A DNA stretch of 64,000 bases from Winogradskyella sp. PG-2 (GTDB lineage: Bacteria > Bacteroidota > Bacteroidia > Flavobacteriales > Flavobacteriaceae). The stretch is taken from positions 3,222,001 to 3,286,000 of the forward strand of contig NZ_AP014583.1 in NCBI RefSeq assembly GCF_000828715.1, in the 5' to 3' direction. The position numbers and the translations under genes were made by a program. A model generated the notes under the pieces. It was not told the origin of the DNA and ran no database searches. It was given only the letters and a program-made list of their open reading frames with translations. This document shows, in pieces, positions 52,805-59,752 of the stretch. Every line of letters begins with the position of its first letter. The stretch's first letter is position 1.

Positions 52805-53953
52805 TCAATCTAAATTTGTACTTAAGAAGCTTTTTAATTTTTCTGATGTAATATTTTTTTCTATTATTTCACCTTCGTTATTAACTAAAAATGTAGTGGG
52901 AAAACTGATTACATTCATTTTTTTTGATTCTACTCGGTTTTCATCTAAATAGTGAATCCAGTTAAATCCCTTTTCATTGATAACAGTCCGCCAATTCTCT
53001 ATTTTAGTTGTTTTATCAACTGAGATACTTACGATTTCAAAACCTAATTCTTTATATTTTTCGTAAATCGGAATGTAATTTGGCATTTCCTGAAGACATG
53101 GTGCACAATTAGAGTACCAAAAATCGAGTAGAATATAGTTACTATAGTTATGATTGCTTATTTTAAATTGAATATCTTTCAAATCTAGGTTTTTAAGAGG
53201 TAACTCTTTATTTTGAAAAGAAAAATTCCTTCCTACTTTTAATCTAGCCTCAACATTTTTAAATAATTCTGTTTTTTTAATGTCATTAGAAAAAAGAGAC
53301 ATAGAATCATCATATAATTTATTGTATTGTACGCTTCGAAAAGAAAAATAGTTTGCAATCAACCATAATGGAACGTAAGAATTGGGGTTTTCTTTAATAA
53401 AGTCGACGATTAAAGTATCTCTAATAGCACTAAACTTTCTTCTTTCTTCTGCAGAATTGGCTTTTGACCGTAAATTTTCAATTGAGTCTAAACCTTCCTT
53501 TTTTAATAATTCATATTCTTTCTGGGTTTTAGATTTTTTATTTTCAGGGATTATGACTTTTTTATCTTTATTTACAAAACTCACAAAGAGTTCTGTAGTA
53601 CCGCTATCAATAAAAAATTTATTTGATAAACCTACATTCTCATCAAGAATATCAAACATTACAGGGTGCGATGGTTTATTACCCTTGAAATTAACAATAC
53701 CATTTTGAATTTGTCCTTTGAAGAATATTTTATAAGTAGAATCTAGAAATCTTTCAAAATCTATGCATGGATACATAGACAAGGAGTCTGTTTTTGATTC
53801 AGTATTAATGACAACTTCAAATTCGTTTTTTAAGATTTCAAAATCACTATTAGATTCTTTACAAGAAAAAATTGTCAATGATATCATTGTTGTTATTAAA
53901 CTTCTTTTTACAATTTCAGGATTGTTAATTACATTTAAAATAATATCTATCAT
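52805..53953 (-). CDS. TlpA/ResA-like thiol-disulfide oxidoreductase lipoprotein
   Basis: 382 residues. The start may be internal: a lipoprotein signal 'TTMISLTIFSC' ends at about residue 30. A DUF4369-like N-terminal region is followed by a thioredoxin-fold domain from about 245, with 'LLDFWYSNCAPCLQEMP' (CAPC active site) and cis-Pro in 'ISFPTTFL'. It probably reduces periplasmic disulfides. Cassette ends GTTATGCGC and GCGCATAAC are both present. Confidence 0.85.
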   Translation of the reverse strand: MIDIILNVINNPEIVKRSLITTMISLTIFSCKESNSDFEILKNEFEVVINTESKTDSLSMYPCIDFERFLDSTYKIFFKGQIQNGIVNFKGNKPSHPVMFDILDENVGLSNKFFIDSGTTELFVSFVNKDKKVIIPENKKSKTQKEYELLKKEGLDSIENLRSKANSAEERRKFSAIRDTLIVDFIKENPNSYVPLWLIANYFSFRSVQYNKLYDDSMSLFSNDIKKTELFKNVEARLKVGRNFSFQNKELPLKNLDLKDIQFKISNHNYSNYILLDFWYSNCAPCLQEMPNYIPIYEKYKELGFEIVSISVDKTTKIENWRTVINEKGFNWIHYLDENRVESKKMNVISFPTTFLVNNEGEIIEKNITSEKLKSFLSTNLD

Positions 53954-54018
53954 ATATTTTTAATAATTGGTTAGTGGCTTTGTGATTCCTTTCAACGCAC
54001 GATTAACTTGCGCATAAC

Positions 54019-54244
54019 GCCCACTGTGTATGGCGTAGTGAGGCGCGCCTCACGGAAAGCCATTGTTGCGCCTGATTAGCTATACACGCTGTTGTGTGTA
54101 GTATCGTTCGGAGTTCTCGTAGACTCGACTAAATATACATAAAATTGGCGAGGTGCAACAAACAGTGGGCGTTGGAATGTAATTAGTAGAAGGGCAGCGT
54201 TTGGAAAACGCGATTCTACGTGCCGCAGGCAATTACATACCAAC
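54019..54244 (-). repeat. ORF-less cassette, copy 5
   Basis: Full 226-bp unit; GTTGGAATG replaces GTTGGTATG in one arm of the hairpin, and GTGCAACAAAC replaces GTGCGACAAAC. Confidence 0.92.
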
Positions 54245-54370
54245 GGACTTGTGTATGGCTCGTTGCGGGAAATCAGCTATGATTTTCCGCCATAAACGAA
54301 AGATAGCAAATTGCAATGAATTCCGATTAGGAATTCAGCCGCAATGAGCTATACACGTTGTTGTAAAACG
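54245..54370 (-). repeat. attC site of the Cys-motif membrane protein cassette
   Basis: 'TTGTGTATGGCTCGTTGCGG' pairs with 'CCGCAATGAGCTATACACG'; inner stem AATTGCAATGAATTCC-type; core GTTGTAAAACG. The gene's stop codon is inside this site. Confidence 0.82.
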
Positions 54371-55083
54371 TTTTTTGTATTTAAAATAATAATGTCGGCT
54401 AATTCTTCAGGACTCACATTGAGACTCGTTAAATTAATTTCCTGAATCCCTTTATTAATTGTTCCGACAATAATTTTATGTTCATTTACCCTTGAACTTT
54501 TGGCTTTTAAAATTCCAAGGTCAATTATTTCATTCCAGTTCAACCTCTTTCCGTCATATTCAATTGCTGTTTTAGTTACTCTCATTTTGATTTTATGTTC
54601 CATAAAAAATGCTCGATAAATGAAAATGGGAATTATTATTAGGAAAACACCAAAACCCAATAAAACACCATCATCCAAATTTGAGTTTACAATATCATTA
54701 TAGTTTACAAAGAAAATATATCCAACTGCGAATAGCATTAGAACCAAAACAGCCTTATCATATGCAACATTATTCTTAAAAGTCAGATTATGAGTTTTTT
54801 CGGCTGATTTATATTTTGGATTTCTGCTTCTTGTTGGTCTTGTGAATATTCCATCATTTAAGCCTAAAACTTTTTCGACACCATTCGCAGCATATTTGTC
54901 ATCAATTTGACTCTGAACCTTGACTCTAATTTGCTCCAATTCAGATGAGTCTAAATCGAATGTTGGACAGTGTTCACTAAAATCGGCTATATCATTGGTA
55001 AGAGAGCAAATTAGACCTTTATTAAAGTCCTTTTTTCGATTGTTACAAACTTTACAAAATGTTAGATGATATTCTCTGTTCAC
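54349..55083 (-). CDS. Cassette-encoded Cys-motif protein with two membrane helices
   Basis: 244 residues. The N-terminus has 'FCKVCNNRKKDFNKGLICSL' and 'EHCPTF', giving a Cys4-type metal site, then two adjacent membrane helices (about 112-150) and a C-terminal domain like bacterial PH ('TAIEYDGKRLNWNEIIDLGI'). I recall similar proteins in many flavobacteria, without a known function. Cassette ends GTTGTAAAACG and ATGTTTTACAAC match. Confidence 0.7.
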   Translation of the reverse strand: MNREYHLTFCKVCNNRKKDFNKGLICSLTNDIADFSEHCPTFDLDSSELEQIRVKVQSQIDDKYAANGVEKVLGLNDGIFTRPTRSRNPKYKSAEKTHNLTFKNNVAYDKAVLVLMLFAVGYIFFVNYNDIVNSNLDDGVLLGFGVFLIIIPIFIYRAFFMEHKIKMRVTKTAIEYDGKRLNWNEIIDLGILKAKSSRVNEHKIIVGTINKGIQEINLTSLNVSPEELADIIILNTKNVLQQRV

Positions 55084-55109
55084 TTGATTTGGTCAAAATG
55101 TTTTACAAC

Positions 55110-55335
55110 GCCCACTGTGTATGGCGTAGTGAGGCGCGCCTCACGGAAAGCCATTGTTGCGCCTGATTAGCTATACACGCTGTTGTGTGTAGTATCGTTC
55201 GGAGTTCTCGTAGACTCGACTAAATATACATAAAATTGGCGAGGTGCGACAAACAGTGGGCGTTGGTATGTAATTAGTAGAAGGGCAGCGTTTGGAAAAC
55301 GCGATTCTACGTGCCGCAGGCAATTACATACCAAC
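55110..55335 (-). repeat. ORF-less cassette, copy 6
   Basis: Full 226-bp unit, close to the consensus of all copies. Upstream of the Cys-motif membrane protein cassette. Confidence 0.92.
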
Positions 55336-55463
55336 GTTCTCGGCTATGAACAGTTGCGTGGGTTTGCACGGACTTTTGCAAGTACATTATAAGCTGAAAA
55401 TTCCTGCGGAATTTTCAGGATAAGCCTGTAATAGCAATTGTTTATAGCCATTGTTGTGTTTTC
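55336..55463 (-). repeat. attC site of the PLD-HA cassette
   Basis: 'GGCTATGAACAGTTGCGTGG' pairs with 'AGCAATTGTTTATAGCC'; inner stem CTGAAAATTCC / GGAATTTTCAG; core GTTGTGTTTTC. Confidence 0.85.
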
Positions 55464-55469
55464 GTTTTT

Positions 55470-57458
55470 TTATTCAGTTTGTAATATATTCAATTCCTTT
55501 AGCTTCTCTACTTTTTCAAGTCTCAAACTCTTGTGTTTATAATTTGCTTTCTGTTGGTTTATCCATTCGTAAAGTTCTTTATCAAATTCAGATGTTATTT
55601 GTTTGTCTCCATATTCCTCTCTGAATAGCTCAATAATTTCAATATATTCTTCCCATTTTTTTCTTTTTTTACTTTTTGCAGGAAGTTTTACATTTAGTTT
55701 TTTCAATTCTTTTATTTGTTCATCTTTCAATCTGCCATATCTAAAAGTTCTTTTTTGATTATGCAACCATTTAGCAAGTTTCGGATATTCTTTACTGTCT
55801 TTTGGCAAATTTGGATTCGATAGTTTTTTTAGTTGTTCAAGATTATTATACCAATTTTGAGTAACGTGACCCTCTTTTTCCTTTTTAGTTCGAGTACCGA
55901 TTTCAAAGAATCCAATATCCTGTAGTTTTTTGATTTTCCAAGATTCTTCTAGTCCTTTTGTTCTTATTCTATAAATATAATTCCCAAAATTCTTGTTTGG
56001 TTTGTAATTAGAAGGAACTTCAAAATTTCCGTGTATTTTTTTGTATTCTAATAATTCCAATATTTTTTGGTCAAATTTATAAACATCCATATCCCATACT
56101 ACACCAAGGTCTTCAAGAAGCTCAATTCTCTCCTTTGTCAGAATTTTTCTTTTTTTCTTATAGTTGAATCTTTGGTCATTAAGCCACTTTCCTAGTCCTT
56201 TATATTTTGGATTTTTATTGTTTTGAGAAACATTACAATCTCCGAATTCTTTTTTATAGTCCTCTAGCAATGCAAGTTTATCTAACCAATCATCTACAAT
56301 TCTGTAGTTATTTGGTGTACGTGTCATTACCCATTTAAAACCAATACTTTCTAACTTTTCAATTTGCCAATCTTTTAGCTTGCCTTTTTTATATTTTCCT
56401 CTTTCTAGTGCAACCCAATTAGAAATGTAAAAAAGAGGATGAGTATTATCTTTATATCTTTTTATATTGCTATCTCCAGTCTCTTTATATATTTCTAAAA
56501 GTTGATTGTAGCTATTCATCCATTTTCTATCCCAAAATATTGTGTGTCCATCTCCAAAGTAGAAATCAATACTTTTTAACTTTTTGAAATGTTCTTCTGG
56601 TAACATTTCGGCTTGGTGTAGTAATTTCTGTTTTCTATACCATCCATAAAGAGTTCTGTCTTTATAGTCTCTTGGAACAGTACAATGCTCATTTTCCTTA
56701 TAAAAACGTTCCATTTTTTGGAACATAAAACCCCATTTTTCTAAATATTCATCTGTAATTTTCAATATTGATTTATATTGTTTTACAGGTCTTTTTTCTG
56801 TGATTTCAATATTTCCTAAATCTGTTATTTCTGGGTTTTTGCCTTTTCTTTTTGATTTGTCGTGAATATTTGAATTATAATCAGAACCATCAGAGAAAGC
56901 TTCTGTTGATACTTTTTGCTCCTCGATTAATTTTTCTAAATATTCATTCGTTAAAAGTTCAATATTTGGGTCTGTAAAATCTAATAATGTAGAATAGAAT
57001 TCTTTTAGTTGTTTTAAAACTTTTAGTCCACTTTTATCACTATTTGTAAAATCCAAAAGAATTGAAGATTCAACATTGTAGAAAAGCCCTGATTTTGTCA
57101 GGTTAGAAGAGCCAGTTATGATTCTATTTTTTTCTCCCTCAAATAAATAAACTTTTGGGTGATAGATAAACCTTTCAGAAAAGTAGATATAGGTTTCAAT
57201 CTCTAGTTCGAGTAATAATTCTAGAGCTTCTTTGGATGTAACTCTTTCGTCAATTCCGACATAAAAAGTTATGTTTCTATTGTCATTCTTTGCTTTTTCT
57301 AAAAAAGGTTTTAAATAGTCTAAACCTGGTTTTCTTAAAAAAGCAGTAAAAAAGGTTATTTGCGTGAATGCTTTTTCTTGAATAGCAGAACAAACGTGAT
57401 TTCCGCACGTTTCATCTTCTTCGAAGTGTAAACCTTGTCCAAGAAATTCTACTATCAT
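55470..57458 (-). CDS. PLD-like nuclease domain fused to helicase-associated (HA) repeats
   Basis: 662 residues. About residues 1-175 form a single phospholipase-D-like domain of the NgoFVII/helicase-adjacent type: His100 and Lys102 in 'YHPKVYLF', with GSSN at 116-119. Residues about 235-660 consist of five to six helicase-associated repeats, each with 'WxxxxxxLxxYKxxxGxxxVP' and 'LGxWLxxQR' patterns (for example 'GKWLNDQRFNYKKKRK'). HA repeats usually sit behind DEAD helicases and are thought to bind nucleic acid; none is present here. A nuclease with a DNA- or RNA-binding array is a good candidate for phage defence or plasmid restriction. Single-gene cassette, ends GTTGTGTTTTC / GAAACACAAC. 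Confidence 0.82.
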   Translation of the reverse strand: MIVEFLGQGLHFEEDETCGNHVCSAIQEKAFTQITFFTAFLRKPGLDYLKPFLEKAKNDNRNITFYVGIDERVTSKEALELLLELEIETYIYFSERFIYHPKVYLFEGEKNRIITGSSNLTKSGLFYNVESSILLDFTNSDKSGLKVLKQLKEFYSTLLDFTDPNIELLTNEYLEKLIEEQKVSTEAFSDGSDYNSNIHDKSKRKGKNPEITDLGNIEITEKRPVKQYKSILKITDEYLEKWGFMFQKMERFYKENEHCTVPRDYKDRTLYGWYRKQKLLHQAEMLPEEHFKKLKSIDFYFGDGHTIFWDRKWMNSYNQLLEIYKETGDSNIKRYKDNTHPLFYISNWVALERGKYKKGKLKDWQIEKLESIGFKWVMTRTPNNYRIVDDWLDKLALLEDYKKEFGDCNVSQNNKNPKYKGLGKWLNDQRFNYKKKRKILTKERIELLEDLGVVWDMDVYKFDQKILELLEYKKIHGNFEVPSNYKPNKNFGNYIYRIRTKGLEESWKIKKLQDIGFFEIGTRTKKEKEGHVTQNWYNNLEQLKKLSNPNLPKDSKEYPKLAKWLHNQKRTFRYGRLKDEQIKELKKLNVKLPAKSKKRKKWEEYIEIIELFREEYGDKQITSEFDKELYEWINQQKANYKHKSLRLEKVEKLKELNILQTE

Positions 57459-57493
57459 TCTTTCACGTATCTTTTTTTAAAATGAAACACAAC

Positions 57494-57719
57494 GCCCACT
57501 GTGTATGGCGTAGTGAGGCGCGCCTCACGGAAAGCTATTGTTGCGCCTGATTAGCTATACACGCTGTTGTGTGTAGTATCGTTCGGAGTTCTCGTAGACT
57601 CGACTAAATATACATAAAATTAGCGAGGTGCGACAAACAGTGGGCGTTGGTATGTAATTAGTAGAAGGGCAGCGTTTGGAAAACGCGATTCTACGTGCCG
57701 TAGGCAATTACATACCAAC
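57494..57719 (-). repeat. ORF-less cassette, copy 7 (nearest the recombinase)
   Basis: Full 226-bp unit. It shares the variants GAAAGCTATTG and AAATTAGCGAGG with copy 2, so these two are a related pair. Confidence 0.92.
57605..57637 (-). promoter_or_regulatory. Bacteroidota-type promoter candidate inside the ORF-less cassette
   Basis: On the minus strand: TTTG, 21 bases, TATATTTA, resembling the Bacteroidota consensus TTTG-N19-21-TAnnTTTG. It points into the PLD-HA gene. The same two boxes occur at the same place in copies 1, 2, 4, 5, 6 and 7 and in the orphan copy at 24.2 kb. Confidence 0.45.
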
Positions 57720-57847
57720 GGCTTCGGCTATGAGTAGTTGCGTGGCTTAGAGTATAACTTAGCAAGTACGCACCAAACTGAAAATCCGCGAGGATTTTCA
57801 GAAGTAGGCGAGAACAAGCAATTACTTATAGCCATTGTTGTGCTTTC
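57720..57847 (-). repeat. attC site of the DUF6090 cassette
   Basis: 'GGCTATGAGTAGTTGCGTGG' pairs with 'CAAGCAATTACTTATAGCC'; inner perfect stem CTGAAAATCCGCG / CGAGGATTTTCAG; core GTTGTGCTTTC. Almost identical to the attC of the neighbouring cassette. Confidence 0.88.
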
Positions 57848-57856
57848 GTTATTTTA

Positions 57857-58591
57857 TTATTTAGTTGTTGTCAATACAATAATTCGGTCAATTGTTTCAT
57901 GAACTTCTTTTAACTCACTTCCTAATATTACATCACTCATTAAACCTTTTCTAAGTGCAATCGCATTTTCGAACTCTAAACTATTTAAAAAAGTATATGT
58001 AACATTATTATGATCTAAAATGTTGGTTTTGTTAGTAAATGCTTTGAGTGAAATATGTTTGCTTATATAAGGGATAAAATTATCAAAACTATAATTTCTG
58101 AAAAGTAATTCTTCTTCCTTATAGTCCTTGACTAATTCATCCCATTTTTGTAATAATCTTCTCAATTCTAAATTTGATATGGTTTCAAAAGTAGATGTGT
58201 TGGTTAATGAATTTACAGATGATTGTTGAGGATTAAAGGTGTAGTGATTGAAAGTTTCTGAAATATAAATGGATAGAGAATCTTTATTTATTGTATTAAT
58301 GTCAATAGGCATTAAATTCAAGATTTTTGTAGCATTAATATATACTTTGTAGTGATAAAAAGTAACAGAATCTAATTGCGCTCTATTTAATTTAAATTCC
58401 TTATTAATATTTTCAATATAATTTGATTCTTTTTTACGTTCAATTCTATTTTGATTCCAATTATTAATTTGTAGAGCGATTAAAATACCAATAACCACAA
58501 GGATGATTTCACCAATGGCGTATTTAAAATACTTTCCAGTTTTACCTTTCGAAAGTAAATTTTGTCTAATATTTCTAAAGAATTTTATCAT
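57857..58591 (-). CDS. DUF6090 family membrane-anchored protein
   Basis: 244 residues. The beginning 'MIKFFRNIRQNLLSKGKTGK' followed by 'YFKYAIGEIILVVIGILIAL' and 'QINNWNQ' is the hallmark of DUF6090, a large flavobacterial family with one membrane helix and a helical periplasmic domain. Function unknown. Many flavobacterial genomes carry several copies. Cassette ends GTTGTGCTTTC and GAAGCACAAC are present. Confidence 0.85.
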   Translation of the reverse strand: MIKFFRNIRQNLLSKGKTGKYFKYAIGEIILVVIGILIALQINNWNQNRIERKKESNYIENINKEFKLNRAQLDSVTFYHYKVYINATKILNLMPIDINTINKDSLSIYISETFNHYTFNPQQSSVNSLTNTSTFETISNLELRRLLQKWDELVKDYKEEELLFRNYSFDNFIPYISKHISLKAFTNKTNILDHNNVTYTFLNSLEFENAIALRKGLMSDVILGSELKEVHETIDRIIVLTTTK

Positions 58592-58622
58592 TGGTTAGTG
58601 GTTTGTCATAATGAAGCACAAC

Positions 58623-58749
58623 GTCTTGGCTATGAGTAGTTGCGTGGTTTAGCGATTAACTTTGCAAGTACACACCAAACTGAAAATCCGCGAGGATTTT
58701 CAGAAGTAGGCGAGAACAAGCAATTACTTATAGCCATTGTTGTAGCCAG
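58623..58749 (-). repeat. attC site of the first cassette
   Basis: 'GGCTATGAGTAGTTGCGTGG' pairs with 'CAAGCAATTACTTATAGCC'; inner stem CTGAAAATCCGCG / CGAGGATTTTCAG; core GTTGTAGCCAG. Confidence 0.88.
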
Positions 58750-58754
58750 TTTTT

Positions 58755-59588
58755 TTAATTTATATTTAGTTTCAATATTGTTGATTTTGGCACATCACAA
58801 TTGTATTTCTGTCTAATGATTTCCGTAAACAGGTCAATTTTAGTTGCGATTAGAAACTTTCTATTATTGGTTGGCCATTCAGTCATAATTGCAACTAATC
58901 TTTTTTCAGGTTGTCCTTTAGTAAGGATCTCTTTCGGTGGTGTAAACCACAATCCACATCCACTAATTCCGTATAATTCTGGTCCGATTTGAGTCTTTGC
59001 TTTCTTAAAGTTATAAACTCGTTTACGGTCATAATTAAGAGCAATATTGAAATCCTTATTGCATTTTAAAGTTTCGTAATTTTCTTCTTTTGCAGGACTT
59101 GTTATATATCTCCAAGCTTTGCTTTTAAGTTGTTTTTTAAATTTGTTGTACTTGGATTTTGTTGCAGGAAATCCAACAATTTCATACATAGGCAACTCTT
59201 TAGAAATATGATTAATTCCCAACTCACTTTTATCTAAAAATTCATATGAATTTTTTATTGTTTCTACAGTTTCATCACAGAGTTTAAGTACACATAAATC
59301 GAATCTATCATTTTCACGCTGTTCTTCAACATTGTTTGTAACTATATTGCCTCCTAATCTAAATATTGTGTCATTATCGATTCCGACAAATAACTCATAA
59401 TTTAATCCTTCAGCAACGTGTGCGGCTGTTATTAAAAAATGATTTTCATCTACTTTTACAAAAACACCAGAACCAAATGATTCAGCTATAGATTCACTTG
59501 ATTTTAAGATATGACAAGTAACCTTATAGGCACTCCAACTTGTTTCAGTTTGAACTTCTCGATATTTTTCTAAAATTTTCTTTTTCAA
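58755..59588 (-). CDS. Trypsin-like serine peptidase, first cassette next to attI
   Basis: 277 residues without a signal peptide, so cytoplasmic. The triad is visible: His57 in 'FLITAAHVAEG', Asp97 in 'DRFDLCVLKL', Ser209 in 'YGISGCGLWF'. The fold is the Trypsin_2/S1-like domain. Intracellular solitary trypsin-like proteins occur in several bacterial defence systems as effectors, but no sensor partner is encoded here. Being the newest position in an integron-type array, it may be the latest acquisition. Cassette ends GTTGTAGCCAG and TTGGCTACAAC. Confidence 0.82.
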   Translation of the reverse strand: MKKKILEKYREVQTETSWSAYKVTCHILKSSESIAESFGSGVFVKVDENHFLITAAHVAEGLNYELFVGIDNDTIFRLGGNIVTNNVEEQRENDRFDLCVLKLCDETVETIKNSYEFLDKSELGINHISKELPMYEIVGFPATKSKYNKFKKQLKSKAWRYITSPAKEENYETLKCNKDFNIALNYDRKRVYNFKKAKTQIGPELYGISGCGLWFTPPKEILTKGQPEKRLVAIMTEWPTNNRKFLIATKIDLFTEIIRQKYNCDVPKSTILKLNIN

Positions 59589-59601
59589 AATTGGCTACAA
59601 C

Positions 59602-59752
59602 ACTGTTATATGTTGTATTTATTAAATATATACAATTTTTAAGTATTAGCAATAATCTCTTCTAAACATAATGTGTACATACATTTTTAATTAGGTGTTT
59701 TGTATATCAAAAAAATTGTATATTTAAAAATGATATACAAAATACACTATAA
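59602..59752. other. attI-like region between the recombinase gene and the first cassette
   Basis: The boundary reads GGCTACAAC|ACTGTTATATG. The 150 bases are very AT-rich with no ORF. They should hold the attachment site and promoters for the recombinase (right) and possibly for the cassettes (left). Confidence 0.6.
59695..59747. promoter_or_regulatory. Large imperfect palindrome upstream of the recombinase start
   Basis: GTGTTTTGTATATCA at 59695-59709 and TGATATACAAAATACAC at 59731-59747 are inverted copies; a further TTGTATAT lies between them and ATATACAA lies at 59626. It ends six bases before the ATG, so it may be an operator for the recombinase gene, or recombinase binding sites. Confidence 0.55.

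Noticed and set aside
44775..57719. CRISPR array
   Set aside because: The repeats are 226 bp, 0.2-4 kb apart, separated by whole genes, and there are no cas genes.
44775..57719. MITE or transposon family as explanation of the 226-bp repeats
   Set aside because: They always lie at cassette boundaries, share the GTT/AAC core with gene cassettes, and show no target duplications; a mobile cassette explains them better. The orphan copy at 24.2 kb keeps the MITE idea from being fully excluded.
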